NCBI GenBank assembly: GCA_019186825.1
Contig: JABARP010000012.1
Span: forward strand, 49,225 to 113,224
Source of the DNA: Pyrinomonadaceae bacterium
GTDB taxonomy: Bacteria > Acidobacteriota > Blastocatellia > Pyrinomonadales > Pyrinomonadaceae
Direction: 5' to 3'
DNA length: 64,000 bases
Shown here: positions 53,464-62,593 of the stretch, piece after piece
How positions within the stretch are numbered: the stretch's first letter is position 1
How the letters are laid out: every line of letters starts with the position of its first letter
Program-made: the position numbers and the translations under genes
Notes under the pieces: model-generated
What the model was told of the DNA's origin: nothing
What the model saw: the letters and a program-made list of their open reading frames with translations, nothing else
Database searches by the model: none

Positions 53464-54783
53464 ATGAAACGGATCCTAACGGGCATTGCGGCCGCGGCGT
53501 TCTTTTTGTCGCTGCCGGGCATCTCTCTTTTTGCACAGACGCACGACGACAAGGCTGAGGCGAAATTGCGTGCGAAGGCATTGAAGATACACAAGAAGGT
53601 CATCACGCTCGACACGCACAACGACATCAGCACGCGGAACTTCACCGACGCGGTGAATTATTCGCAAAACCTCAACACGCAGGTCAACATCCCGAAGATG
53701 CGTAAAGGCGGGCTCGACGTATCGTGGATGATCGTTTACACAGGCCAGGGGCCGCTCACCGATGCGGGCTACGCAGCCGCGTATAAGAACGCGATCGATA
53801 AATTCGATGCGATCCATCGCCTCGTTGAAAGGTACGCACCGAATGACATCGGCCTTGCGCTGACATCCGCGGACGTTCGACGCCTGCACAAAGAGGGCAA
53901 GCTCATCGCGATGATCGGCGTTGAGAATGGCTACCCGATCGGCACCGACCTTTCGCGTATCAAGGAATTTGCCGACCGCGGTGCACGCTATATGTCGCTG
54001 GCACACAACGGCCACAGCCAGCTCGCCGATTCGAACACAGGCGAGGCCGACGGCGTCTGGCTCCACAATGGCCTTAGCGAGCTCGGCAAGAAGGCGATCG
54101 CCGAGATGAACAAATGGGGCATTATGGTCGACCTTTCGCACCCGTCGAAACAATCGAACCTGCAGGCGATCGCCCTCAGCAAGGCTCCCGTGATCGCTTC
54201 GCATTCGGGTGCACGCGCTCTTTGCGACCACAGCCGCAACCTCGATGACGAACAGCTCGAGGCCATTCGAAGAAATGGCGGCGTCGTGCAGGCCGTTGCT
54301 TTCCGCAGCTATGTGAATAGAGAGAAAAGCGCGCTCCGCTCGGCAAAGCAGAGCGAGATGCTCAAGGAACTTGCCGCCAAAGAAGGGTTCACGATGCTCT
54401 CGCGGGCCGAGATGATGAAGCTGCCCGAGGCCGACGCCGAGGCGTACTTCGGCAAGCTGCAGGCATTCCGCGCGAAGAATCGGGACATCATCAACGAACG
54501 CTTAAAGGACACGGCTCCGGACGTCAACGTCAAGGATTTCGTCAACCACATCGACTACCTCGTCAAGAAGATCGGTATCGACCACGTCGGCATCTCTTCG
54601 GATTTTGACGGCGGTGGTGGCGTCGAGGGCTGGGACGGAGCCGACGAGACCTTCAACGTAACGCTCGAACTCGTCCGCCGCGGTTACACCGAAAAGCAGA
54701 TCGCAAAACTCTGGAGCGGCAACCTCCTGCGCGTCCTCGACGAGGTGCAGGCCGTCGCCCGAAAACTGCAAGCGCAGAAATAG
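53464..54783 (+). CDS. Exported membrane dipeptidase (peptidase M19, renal dipeptidase family)
   Basis: 439 residues with a signal peptide (to ...ISLFAQ). M19 zinc-site marks are LDTHNDI (HxD), IGVENG (Glu), SLAHNGHSQLADS, HPSKQSNL, IASHSGARALCDHSRNL and GISSDFDGG. The enzyme cleaves dipeptides, often with D-residues, in the periplasm. An insert with Lys/Glu-rich helix around 300-340 (SEMLKELAAKEGF) is longer than in short family members. A shared bidirectional terminator follows. Confidence 0.92.
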   Translation: MKRILTGIAAAAFFLSLPGISLFAQTHDDKAEAKLRAKALKIHKKVITLDTHNDISTRNFTDAVNYSQNLNTQVNIPKMRKGGLDVSWMIVYTGQGPLTDAGYAAAYKNAIDKFDAIHRLVERYAPNDIGLALTSADVRRLHKEGKLIAMIGVENGYPIGTDLSRIKEFADRGARYMSLAHNGHSQLADSNTGEADGVWLHNGLSELGKKAIAEMNKWGIMVDLSHPSKQSNLQAIALSKAPVIASHSGARALCDHSRNLDDEQLEAIRRNGGVVQAVAFRSYVNREKSALRSAKQSEMLKELAAKEGFTMLSRAEMMKLPEADAEAYFGKLQAFRAKNRDIINERLKDTAPDVNVKDFVNHIDYLVKKIGIDHVGISSDFDGGGGVEGWDGADETFNVTLELVRRGYTEKQIAKLWSGNLLRVLDEVQAVARKLQAQK

Positions 54784-54792
54784 TCCAACCAT

Positions 54793-54838
54793 ACGAAGAG
54801 GCCTCAGCACACTTCGCGTGTCATCGAGGCCTCTTCGT
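54793..54838. terminator. Bidirectional terminator between the dipeptidase and LtrA genes
   Basis: Perfect 13-bp arms ACGAAGAGGCCTC (54793-54805) and GAGGCCTCTTCGT (54826-54838), with an inner ACAC-TTCGC-GTGT hairpin in the loop. It lies between the convergent stops at 54783 and 54860. Confidence 0.8.
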
Positions 54839-54859
54839 GTGTCTGGGTCTTGTAACTTT

Positions 54860-56125
54860 CTATGCGTCTGGCCGATGGCCTAACGTCTCAGCCTGGAACT
54901 TGTGGCCGCGGGTTTCGTAGCCGATGATGGTGACGACAGGGGCGAGCATCAGGATGACGAGGCATATCGGCATCGAGACGCCGAGGTAAGCTGCGGCGAT
55001 CGCAGCGGCGGCGACCAGGAGAGTGCCGAGCAGCAGCCAGATGTGAAATCGGTCAAACGCGTCGACCAAATACGCATAGAACGCGTAGATCAGCGCGAGA
55101 AAGAGTACGACCGGAATGACGACCGAGAGCAGCGTGGCAAGCGGACCGATCTTGGCTTTGTGTTCGATAAAATAGGCGGCAGTGTGCAGGCCGGCACCCG
55201 TAGCGACGATCGACGCGAATGTGACCATCATGCCGTAGCCCCAAACGAACGATTTGCTGCGTTTTTCGTGCAGCATTTCACCCGCAGGCACGAGAAAATA
55301 TACCCACCACATCCCGAAAGTAAGCCCCGTGCCCGCAACTCCGACAAGAGCGACATCGAGCGTCCAGCCTTGCGATTCGATAACGGCAGCGAGTGCCGCA
55401 ACGGTGCCGACGACGCCTTCGCCGAGGGCGATGATCGCAACTAGCGAATAGCGTTCGGCTATGTGATGAGCGTGCCATGGCGTGCCGCCATCCTTTCTTT
55501 CGGCCAGGTAGGGACCAAGCATCTCGATCCCGACGAAGAGAGCCGTCAGCGCAAGAGTGACGCCGATCGAAAAATTCAGAAAGATCAGCACGATCCAGCC
55601 GATCTGGGCCAGCGAGATCGCCGTCGCGTATGTAATACACACGCGGCGATGTGCTGGATCTTGCCTTGCGGCACGCAACCACTGAAAAACCATCGCGAGC
55701 CGCATGATCACGTATCCGAGAACGACGATGCGGTTGTCGAGATACGCGCCCTTCTCGATCGACGCAAAAACATCGGGCAGCCCGAGCGCGAGGATCAGCA
55801 CGCCGATCATCTGCACCATCGTCGTAACGCGATAGATCCAATCGTCCGTGTCAAAGGCCGACGCGAACCACGAAAAGTTTATCCATGCCCAACAGATCGC
55901 AAAGACCGAGATCGGAAAAGCGAGCAGCGCCGTCCCGAAATGTCCGTCCGCCACGTAATGCGAAAATTGCGCCGCGGCCTGCGCAAAGGCGACCACGAAT
56001 GTCAGATCGAAAAGTAGTTCGAGCGATGTTGCTACGCGATGAGTTTCGTGCGGATCGCGCCCCCGCATCCGGCGGCGATGATGATGTAGGATCGATGTTT
56101 CGGCCGCGGCCGCCTGCTCAGACAT
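54860..56125 (-). CDS. Low temperature requirement protein A family membrane protein
   Basis: About 421 residues from the ATG at 56125; an in-frame ATG at 56200 adds a non-typical leader. The family start is present: ATSLELLFDLTFVVAFAQAA and AWINFSWFASAFDTDDW. About twelve hydrophobic helices follow. LtrA was named from cold growth of Listeria; the biochemical function is unknown. A partial, decayed copy of its 3' end lies 1.7 kb away at 53061. Confidence 0.88.
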   Translation of the reverse strand: MSEQAAAAETSILHHHRRRMRGRDPHETHRVATSLELLFDLTFVVAFAQAAAQFSHYVADGHFGTALLAFPISVFAICWAWINFSWFASAFDTDDWIYRVTTMVQMIGVLILALGLPDVFASIEKGAYLDNRIVVLGYVIMRLAMVFQWLRAARQDPAHRRVCITYATAISLAQIGWIVLIFLNFSIGVTLALTALFVGIEMLGPYLAERKDGGTPWHAHHIAERYSLVAIIALGEGVVGTVAALAAVIESQGWTLDVALVGVAGTGLTFGMWWVYFLVPAGEMLHEKRSKSFVWGYGMMVTFASIVATGAGLHTAAYFIEHKAKIGPLATLLSVVIPVVLFLALIYAFYAYLVDAFDRFHIWLLLGTLLVAAAAIAAAYLGVSMPICLVILMLAPVVTIIGYETRGHKFQAETLGHRPDA

Positions 56126-56337
56126 AGCTACAAAGATAGCAATCCACAGCATAATTTTCACATTCCGCTGTGAACGCCGCAGTCTTGCGGTGCTTCTCAT
56201 TCAGCATCCAATTTATGCGGCAACTACCCATTGCCTGCGACATCGGAAAAATACCTCTTGACAAGCGTGATATCATTGTAACTGCTGCAACACCTGTTGC
56301 ACTCGCCGTCAACCTAAACGGTCGGACGAAGTGATAT

Positions 56338-57411
56338 ATGAAAAGCCTTATTTTAATCGCGTTACTGGCTACGGTCTGCTTGATCGTCTTCGTCGCCGGT
56401 TGGCGGTCGCAATCGCCGGCACCACCAGCCGTGCAAGGTTCTCTTGGCGTTATCCAAAGTTACACGATGCCTACGGCTGCGGGGGGAATTACGTCCGGAT
56501 TCGGTTTTGCGAACGGGATACTGTGGTCTCGCGGCAGCCCGGATAACAAGGCGAATGAGCTGATGTACTCAGCCGATCTTGGAGCGCACTGGCAATTCGT
56601 TAAAGTTCCCCGTTCCGGTCGCAAAGACGTTCCCGAAGGCCTAGGCGGTGACGGCGGATTTGAATTCGTCGATCCGGAAAACGGCTGGGCTTATGACATC
56701 CGGACGCTCATTCGAACATCTGATGGCGGGCGAAGTTGGCAGAACCTTGATGATGATCTCAAGATGTTCAAGCTTACGGAGATACAGTCGGTTCACTTCG
56801 TTGACAAAGACACAGGATTTCTCGGTGCATCTGCTTCGCATGTAGTTGATAAGGGGTTAGGCACGTCGTACTTCGCGATAGTCATACTTTGTACGAACGA
56901 TGGGGGCGATAGCTGGCGGGTTTGCAAGAAAGAAGAAGGCGTTGGGGATGTACGATCGATCGTCTCCGACGGAAAGCGTGTTGCGGCCCTTTCTGATATG
57001 GGAAAGATCCTATACACCGACGATCTCGGCAAGACCTGGGCAAGCTCTGACCTGAAACGGGACGTTAGCGCTCTCGTACCGGATCTCAATGGAAGGTTTT
57101 GGCTAACCCGACGAGACGGTGGACTAGAATCAAGCACCGACCTTATCAATTGGACCGGATCGCAAGTTGACGGAAAGCCTGTTACAAAGAAATTGGAGAC
57201 GATAGCTTTCTCGCCGACCGGGAACGGCTTCGGTCTGGCCGGAGGCCCGGATGGATATCTCCTCGCGACAAGGGATTTTGGTGCAACATGGACGCAGGTC
57301 GATCTAAAGCAGGTTAATGGCGATATCTGGAAGCTCCGCGTTGACGGCACCAAGGCAGCAATGCTGGTCAACGGACACAGCATCATTACGGTGCGTCTAA
57401 GTAGCAATTGA
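56338..57411 (+). CDS. YCF48/BNR-like beta-propeller protein, exported or anchored
   Basis: 357 residues. An N-terminal hydrophobic segment (LILIALLATVCLIVFVAGW) is followed by propeller blades with the BNR/Asp-box-like pattern: LIRTSDGGRSWQN, LCTNDGGDSWRV, ILYTDDLGKTWAS and LLATRDFGATWTQ. These resemble photosystem-II stability factor Ycf48 and sialidase repeats, but no catalytic residues are seen. It probably binds proteins in the periplasm. The stop touches the convergent gene at 57412 with no gap. Confidence 0.75.
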   Translation: MKSLILIALLATVCLIVFVAGWRSQSPAPPAVQGSLGVIQSYTMPTAAGGITSGFGFANGILWSRGSPDNKANELMYSADLGAHWQFVKVPRSGRKDVPEGLGGDGGFEFVDPENGWAYDIRTLIRTSDGGRSWQNLDDDLKMFKLTEIQSVHFVDKDTGFLGASASHVVDKGLGTSYFAIVILCTNDGGDSWRVCKKEEGVGDVRSIVSDGKRVAALSDMGKILYTDDLGKTWASSDLKRDVSALVPDLNGRFWLTRRDGGLESSTDLINWTGSQVDGKPVTKKLETIAFSPTGNGFGLAGGPDGYLLATRDFGATWTQVDLKQVNGDIWKLRVDGTKAAMLVNGHSIITVRLSSN

Positions 57412-58074
57412 CTACGGCCTTGGCGGATCAAATGTGGTGTAACGCGTGTAAATATCGTCGAGCGACATTTTTTGTCGCCGAATAATTTTTCTGCGGCCGT
57501 CCTTCCCGATAACGCTGACGATAAGCTCTTCCCCCGTGTCAACGGTAGCAAATTTCTTCAGCATACCGCCTTCAAGATGAAGAAAGACCGTGGTTGTCGC
57601 ACCATAGACCATCCACGAATCAATGCAATTCAGCGTACGGTTGTAAGCGAGGTTCGGGTAGTCCTCAGAGTTTTTGATGTGGATAAGATCGTCGCCGCGT
57701 TTGTCGTAGATCAAAAGAGTTCGGATCTCGTTCGCGCCTCTTGCGGCGGAACCCGACATGAATGTGATGTCCCTAAAGCCATCGTTGTTAAAATCCTCGA
57801 AATGTGGCTCGGCATCCATTATGGCGTGTGTTTCAAGTTGAAGGGTTTGCTTTAGAGACCAAGTGTCCGGGGCAGTTAGCGAATAGAATTTGATCTCGGC
57901 AATATTCGACGGAGCGGTATTTGGTGAGGTGCCGCTCCCTTTTATGATCCGGATCTCAACCTTGCTGCGGTGTGGTTTTCCGACGCGTGAATCATCGCTA
58001 TATGATTCGAGGATCGTTCCCGGCCGGAGGGTTTTCACTCTCCTGTTCAGTAGGCGAGGGGATCGCAGCCGCAT
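57412..58074 (-). CDS. Hypothetical protein body, probably frameshifted from its leader
   Basis: A 220-codon frame whose first ~20 residues (MRLRSPRLLNRRVKTLRPG) are unlike a natural N-terminus. The rest (SKVEIRIIKGSG, IAEIKFYSLTAPDTWSLKQ, PHFEDFNNDGFRDITFMSG) includes an FG-GAP/VCBS-type calcium-like motif D-x-N-x-D-G and looks like a secreted protein. A signal-peptide-bearing frame (57998-58210) overlaps it in another phase. Joining the two near 58005-58035 gives a continuous secreted protein, so a frameshift is likely. Confidence 0.6.
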   Translation of the reverse strand: MRLRSPRLLNRRVKTLRPGTILESYSDDSRVGKPHRSKVEIRIIKGSGTSPNTAPSNIAEIKFYSLTAPDTWSLKQTLQLETHAIMDAEPHFEDFNNDGFRDITFMSGSAARGANEIRTLLIYDKRGDDLIHIKNSEDYPNLAYNRTLNCIDSWMVYGATTTVFLHLEGGMLKKFATVDTGEELIVSVIGKDGRRKIIRRQKMSLDDIYTRYTTFDPPRP

Positions 58075-58210
58075 TGTATATTTGCGGGACCGTGTTTTCG
58101 GAACTCTGATGCGTGGATCGACAACCCACGCAAAACGCGAGGAAAAACAGACCCGTGAACAAACAACTTCGACTCATGATGGCCATCCCAAACGCCGGAT
58201 ATTGTATCAT
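57998..58210 (-). pseudogene. Signal-peptide leader of the frameshifted gene
   Basis: A 70-codon frame with a hydrophobic leader (SRSCLFTGLFFLAFCVGC, possibly a weak lipobox) followed by a Ser/Thr/Pro/Glu-rich linker (STHQSSENTVPQIYNAA, PSPTEQESENPPAG) and a quick stop. It overlaps the 57412-58074 frame by 77 nt and supplies the missing N-terminus. The likely break point lies near AAAACCC / CCGGG runs at 58017-58037. Confidence 0.5.
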
Positions 58211-58218
58211 TGTCTCTT

Positions 58219-59217
58219 ATGGCTGAGGCGAAGATCATCGTTACGGGTGGGGCGGGTTTTATCGGAAGTGCGGTCGTTTGGCGGCTGAATGAGCTTGGCT
58301 GCGACGACATCTTGATCGTCGATCGGATGGACGAGACCGACAAGTGGAAGAACCTTGCGCCGCTCAAGTTTGCCGACTATATCGACGCGGACGATTTTCT
58401 TGACGACATAGGCGATCTAAAGCACACCGAGGCGATCTTTCACCTCGGGGCGTGTTCATCGACGACCGAACGCGATTCGGACTATATGCTCCGCAATAAC
58501 TTCCAATATACGAAGGACGTTGCGGAGTTCGCTCTGGAGAATGACATTCGATTCATCTACGCGTCGTCCGCAGCGACCTATGGCGACGGTTCGGCGGGAA
58601 TGGCTGACGGTACGGACGCGCTCGACAATCTTCGGCCGCTGAACGTTTACGGCTATTCGAAGCAGCTTTTCGACCAGTACGCGGCACGCAACGGCTACTT
58701 CGACCGGATAGTCGGGCTGAAATACTTCAACGTCTTCGGGCCGAACGAGAACCACAAGGGCGATATGCGTTCGCTCGTGAACAAGGCCTTCGATCAGATA
58801 AAGGAGACGGGCAAGATCAAACTTTTCAAGAGCCACAACCCCGAGTACGCCGATGGCGAATTTGGCCGCGATTTCGTCTATGTAAAGGACGCGGTCGATA
58901 TGACGCTCCACTTTTATGGCGGCCTCGGCGGCGGTTCGAGTGCGGGTCGGGTCGGCGGATTGTTCAATGTCGGTTCGGGACGAATGAGCACGTGGAACGA
59001 GCTTGCCGATGCGGTCTTTGCCGCCTTTTCACTACCGCGAAATGTCGAGTTCATCGAGATGCCTGAACACCTTCGCGATCGATACCAATACCACACTCAA
59101 GCCGACCTTACCCGACTGCGCGATGCGGGCTACACGACCGAAACTACGGAACTTGACGCGGCGGTCGCCGACTATGTGCAAGACTATTTAGTACCGGGAA
59201 GACACCTCGGCGATTGA
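58219..59217 (+). CDS. hldD: ADP-L-glycero-D-manno-heptose 6-epimerase
   Basis: 332 residues from ATG 58219. The SDR fold has the NAD(P) motif GGAGFIGS, the ACSST region and the catalytic YGYSK (Tyr-x-x-x-Lys); VFGPNENHKGDMRSL is typical for HldD/RfaD. It epimerises ADP-heptose for the inner core of LPS, consistent with a Gram-negative envelope. No other heptose gene adjoins it. Confidence 0.92.
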   Translation: MAEAKIIVTGGAGFIGSAVVWRLNELGCDDILIVDRMDETDKWKNLAPLKFADYIDADDFLDDIGDLKHTEAIFHLGACSSTTERDSDYMLRNNFQYTKDVAEFALENDIRFIYASSAATYGDGSAGMADGTDALDNLRPLNVYGYSKQLFDQYAARNGYFDRIVGLKYFNVFGPNENHKGDMRSLVNKAFDQIKETGKIKLFKSHNPEYADGEFGRDFVYVKDAVDMTLHFYGGLGGGSSAGRVGGLFNVGSGRMSTWNELADAVFAAFSLPRNVEFIEMPEHLRDRYQYHTQADLTRLRDAGYTTETTELDAAVADYVQDYLVPGRHLGD

Positions 59218-59288
59218 TTGCCTCATGTATTTGCCACAAAGTCACAAACACACGAAGACGAAAAGGTGCGAAGCAGGATATTGGTAGG

Positions 59289-60242
59289 ATGAAAATATTC
59301 CACGGCCTTGAGAATGCAAACATCCAAAAGCCGACGCTCCTGACGCTTGGCGTCTTCGACGGGCTGCACCTTGGGCATCAGCAGATCATCCGCACGGTCG
59401 TCGAGCGGGCAGGAAAGACCGGTGCGATCCCGACGGCGATCACGTTCGACCCGCATCCGCGTGCCGTCCTGCATCCGGAATCTGCCCCGCCGCTTCTTCA
59501 GACGCTCGATCAGCGGCTCTCGTACCTAGAGTTCCTCGGTATCGAGCAGGCGATCGTTATACGCTTTTCGCTCGAATTCGCGGGCCAGTCCGCTGAGGAT
59601 TTTATCCGGGATACGATCCACGACCGCCTGCGTGCAAAGGAGATATACCTCGGCAAAGGATTTGCGTTCGGCAAAGGGCGGAGCGGGAATATAGACCTTC
59701 TGCGGAGGCTGTCTGATGAGCTCGGGTTTCATGCCGATGAGGTTGACGAGGTGCGTCTTCGCGGGCGGCGTATCAGCTCTTCGCTGATACGCGAGGAATT
59801 GCTCGCTGGACGCGTAAACCTTGCACGCAGAATGCTCGGGCGGCCATACGGCGTCGAAGGCGTCGTCGTCCGCGGGGACCAACGAGGCCGGACGATCGGC
59901 TTTCCGACAGCGAATCTCAAGCCTCAAAACCGCGTCATTCCGCGATACGGTGTTTACGCGACGGCAACGCTCATCGACGGCAAATGGCGAAAGAGCGTTA
60001 CGAATATCGGCGTGCGGCCGACCTTTGGCGGCGAACGCGAACCTTCGGTCGAGACGTTCGTGTTGGACTTCGAAGATGACCTATATGGCATCGCGCTCCG
60101 CGTAAGATTCCTGCATCGAATAAGGGACGAACGGAAGTTCAACGGAGTTAACGAATTGACCGACCAGATAGGCAAAGACGTAAAGCGTGCAAGGAACTAT
60201 TTCGCGAGGCCGGGCGTAAAGAATATGCTCGCATTGTTGTGA
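59289..60242 (+). CDS. ribF: Bifunctional riboflavin kinase / FAD synthetase
   Basis: 317 residues from the ATG at 59289 (GTAGG upstream). The FAD synthetase part begins LTLGVFDGLHLGHQQII and has KGFAFGKGRSGN and the SSLIRE motif. The flavokinase part has RTIGFPTANLKP and the YGVYAT strand. The enzyme phosphorylates riboflavin and adenylates FMN. It begins about 70 nt after hldD and ends 9 nt before the ABC1 kinase gene. Confidence 0.93.
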   Translation: MKIFHGLENANIQKPTLLTLGVFDGLHLGHQQIIRTVVERAGKTGAIPTAITFDPHPRAVLHPESAPPLLQTLDQRLSYLEFLGIEQAIVIRFSLEFAGQSAEDFIRDTIHDRLRAKEIYLGKGFAFGKGRSGNIDLLRRLSDELGFHADEVDEVRLRGRRISSSLIREELLAGRVNLARRMLGRPYGVEGVVVRGDQRGRTIGFPTANLKPQNRVIPRYGVYATATLIDGKWRKSVTNIGVRPTFGGEREPSVETFVLDFEDDLYGIALRVRFLHRIRDERKFNGVNELTDQIGKDVKRARNYFARPGVKNMLALL

Positions 60243-60251
60243 GGCGACGCG

Positions 60252-61943
60252 ATGAATGACCTTGCTTTAAAAGAGAAGAATGACGAAGAGCTTGAGCGGA
60301 CGGCCGGGCCTTCCGGCCTTTCGCTTGTAAAGGCCGCCGCACCGATCGAGAAAAGGGACGAGCCGCACACGCACGAGATCAGGCCGTCGGACGGCAAGCT
60401 TGGAATCCGCGGTTATCTACGATTGTTTCGCATCTCACGCGTGATCGCGACGCTGTCGCTTTATCTGTATCTCGACCAATACGACGTTCACGTAAAGCAT
60501 CAGAAGAAGCGCCTTGCAGCCCGGCGAGCGAGTGCGTATGCGCTCACGCGAGCTGCCGTTTTCGGCGAATGGCTGCATCGGATGAGATTCACCGTGCTCG
60601 ATGCGTTCTTGCGCGTGTTGAGAAGGTTCATCGTCGGCGGTGCCGCAACAAAGCTCGAACATCAGGAGCGGCAGGCCGTATGGCTTAAGAACAAACTCAT
60701 CGAGCTTGGGCCGACTTTCATCAAGATCGGGCAATCGATGGGCACGCGTGCAGATCTGCTGCCGCTGCCTTTTGTGAAGGAGCTCGGCACGCTCGTCGAT
60801 AAGGTGCCGCCCTTCCCGAACGCGATCGCTCATCAGATCATCGAACGCGAACTCGGCCGCAAGATATCCGAGGTCTTCTCGGAATTCGACACTGACCCGG
60901 TCGCGGCGGCATCGCTCGGCCAAGTCTATCGAGCTCGTCTTCATTCGGGAGAGGAGGTCGCCGTAAAGGTTCAGCGTCCGCACCTCGAAGGTACGATCAA
61001 GCACGACATCATCATCCTAAAGAAGGTCGCGGCGTTTGCCGAGCGTTTCGAACAGTTGAATGAGAATGCGGATTGGACCGGAATGCTTCGCGAGTTCGAT
61101 CAGACGATCCACGAAGAGATGGATTACGTCGCCGAAGGCCGCAACGCCGACCGATTTCGGGAGAATTTTAAGAATTGGGCGAACATCCGCGTTCCGGAGA
61201 TCTATTGGAACGAGACGACGAACAAGGTCCTTACGATGGACTTTATCCGCGGTACGAAGGTAACCGATCTCGAAGAACAGGAACGCAAGAATATCTCGCC
61301 GTCAAAGGTAAATCGCCTGCTGATCAAGACATACTTGAAGCAGCTGCTCGAAGACGGGTTCTTCCACGCCGATCCGCATCCGGGCAACCTGCTCGTACAG
61401 GATGACGGACGCCTTACATTCTTTGATTTTGGGATGGTCGGGCGGATCGATGCCGCGCTGCAATCGAAGATGATCGACGCGTTCTTTCACGTTGTAGGCA
61501 AGGATCCGGCGGGCATTGCGCAGGACCTGATCGATCTTGATTTTCTAAAGCCGGGAACGCCGCATTCGGTCGTAAAACCGGTGGTCGAGCGAATGTTCGA
61601 GTTCCATTTCAACCTGAAGCTCAAGGACGTGAATTTCAAGGAACTCACCTACGACCTCGCTGACGTGATGTACGATTACCCGTTCCGTCTGCCGTCGAAT
61701 TTTACGTACATTATGCGTGCGCTAATGACGCTCGAAGGCATCGGGATCATTACGGATCCGGAGTTCAATTTCTTCGAAACGGCGAAACCTTACGCGAAAG
61801 AGTTTATGTTAAAACGCGAAGGCCGCGATTTCCGAAAACTCTTCGTCGATAAACTGATGGGCCGCGACGAAGGCGGCAAGATCGACTGGAACCGCACCTG
61901 GAAACTCGCAAAAATGGCATTCAAGACGGTTCTGAACACGTAA
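60252..61943 (+). CDS. AarF/ABC1/UbiB kinase-like protein
   Basis: 563 residues. ABC1 family motifs are complete: GPTFIKIGQSMGTRADLLP (KxGQ), AAASLGQVYRARL (Ala-rich loop), VAVKVQRP, HADPHPGNL and FFDFGMVG. The family supports ubiquinone or isoprenoid-lipid metabolism; the atypical kinase binds ADP. The C-terminal transmembrane pair seen in UbiB is not obvious here. The N-terminal ~60 residues are a hydrophilic extension. Confidence 0.9.
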   Translation: MNDLALKEKNDEELERTAGPSGLSLVKAAAPIEKRDEPHTHEIRPSDGKLGIRGYLRLFRISRVIATLSLYLYLDQYDVHVKHQKKRLAARRASAYALTRAAVFGEWLHRMRFTVLDAFLRVLRRFIVGGAATKLEHQERQAVWLKNKLIELGPTFIKIGQSMGTRADLLPLPFVKELGTLVDKVPPFPNAIAHQIIERELGRKISEVFSEFDTDPVAAASLGQVYRARLHSGEEVAVKVQRPHLEGTIKHDIIILKKVAAFAERFEQLNENADWTGMLREFDQTIHEEMDYVAEGRNADRFRENFKNWANIRVPEIYWNETTNKVLTMDFIRGTKVTDLEEQERKNISPSKVNRLLIKTYLKQLLEDGFFHADPHPGNLLVQDDGRLTFFDFGMVGRIDAALQSKMIDAFFHVVGKDPAGIAQDLIDLDFLKPGTPHSVVKPVVERMFEFHFNLKLKDVNFKELTYDLADVMYDYPFRLPSNFTYIMRALMTLEGIGIITDPEFNFFETAKPYAKEFMLKREGRDFRKLFVDKLMGRDEGGKIDWNRTWKLAKMAFKTVLNT

Positions 61944-61955
61944 AACTTTGAATTG

Positions 61956-61979
61956 ATAACTCATCACGCGATGCGTTAT
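61956..61979 (+). promoter_or_regulatory. Imperfect operator palindrome upstream of higB-like gene
   Basis: Arms ATAAC-T-CATC and GATG-C-GTTAT around ACGC, one mismatch per arm, ending 9 nt before the toxin start. The position fits binding by the XRE-type antitoxin encoded downstream. Confidence 0.55.
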
Positions 61980-61987
61980 TATCGTTT

Positions 61988-62266
61988 ATGATAGCCTCAT
62001 TCCGCTGCCGCGATACTGAAGCTCTTGCCGCAGGTGAAAAGGTGAAGCGGTTTGTCAATATCTCTGCCGTTGCTCGACGAAAATTGCGGCAGCTAGAGAT
62101 CGCCGGCAGGCTGGAAGATCTGCGGATACCGCCGGGCAATCGCCTCGAATCCCTTAAGGGTGACCGACTCGGTCAGTGGAGCATCAGGATCAATGACCAG
62201 TGGCGGGTCTGCTTCCGATGGACGACGGCCGGTGCAGAAGACGTTGAGATGGTTGATTATCATTAA
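61988..62266 (+). CDS. HigB/RelE-type toxin
   Basis: 92 residues. The sequence ends GQWSIRINDQWRVCFRW ... VEMVDYH, the strand-rich catalytic end of the HigB/ParE-RelE family, with the preceding PPGNRLESLKGDR loop. HigB toxins cut mRNA on the ribosome. Toxin-first order followed by HigA after 11 nt is typical for HigBA. Confidence 0.92.
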   Translation: MIASFRCRDTEALAAGEKVKRFVNISAVARRKLRQLEIAGRLEDLRIPPGNRLESLKGDRLGQWSIRINDQWRVCFRWTTAGAEDVEMVDYH

Positions 62267-62277
62267 GGTCCTTAGCC

Positions 62278-62580
62278 ATGAAAAGATTAAAGCCAATTAC
62301 ACCGGGCGAGCTCCTTCTTGAGGAGTTCCTGAAGCCGATGGGGATCAGTCAGTATCGGCTGGCGAAGGAGATCCGCGTACCTGCTCAGAGGATAGGTGAG
62401 ATCGTGGCCGGAAAGCGATCGATAACCGCGGACACGGATCTGCGGCTTTGTCGATTCTTCGGACTTTCAAATGGGTATTGGCTCCGGGCCCAGGTAGCCT
62501 TTGATACCGAGGTCGCTGAGCAGAAGCTGCGCGGACAACTGACACTGATAAAGCCCTGGCAACCACACGCGACGGCCTAG
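62278..62580 (+). CDS. HigA-type antitoxin (XRE family)
   Basis: 100 residues. The start ITPGELLLEEFLKPMGISQ and helix-turn-helix LAKEIRVPAQRIGEIVAGKRSI are the HigA signature. It binds the toxin and the operator. The stop is 13 nt before the DUF2156 gene. Confidence 0.93.
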   Translation: MKRLKPITPGELLLEEFLKPMGISQYRLAKEIRVPAQRIGEIVAGKRSITADTDLRLCRFFGLSNGYWLRAQVAFDTEVAEQKLRGQLTLIKPWQPHATA

Positions 62581-62593
62581 ACGTGGCAAGTCG

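Noticed and set aside
54902..55444. 180-codon plus-strand frame opposite LtrA
   Set aside because: Antisense to a conserved membrane protein and very rich in Arg/Asp, typical of a shadow frame.
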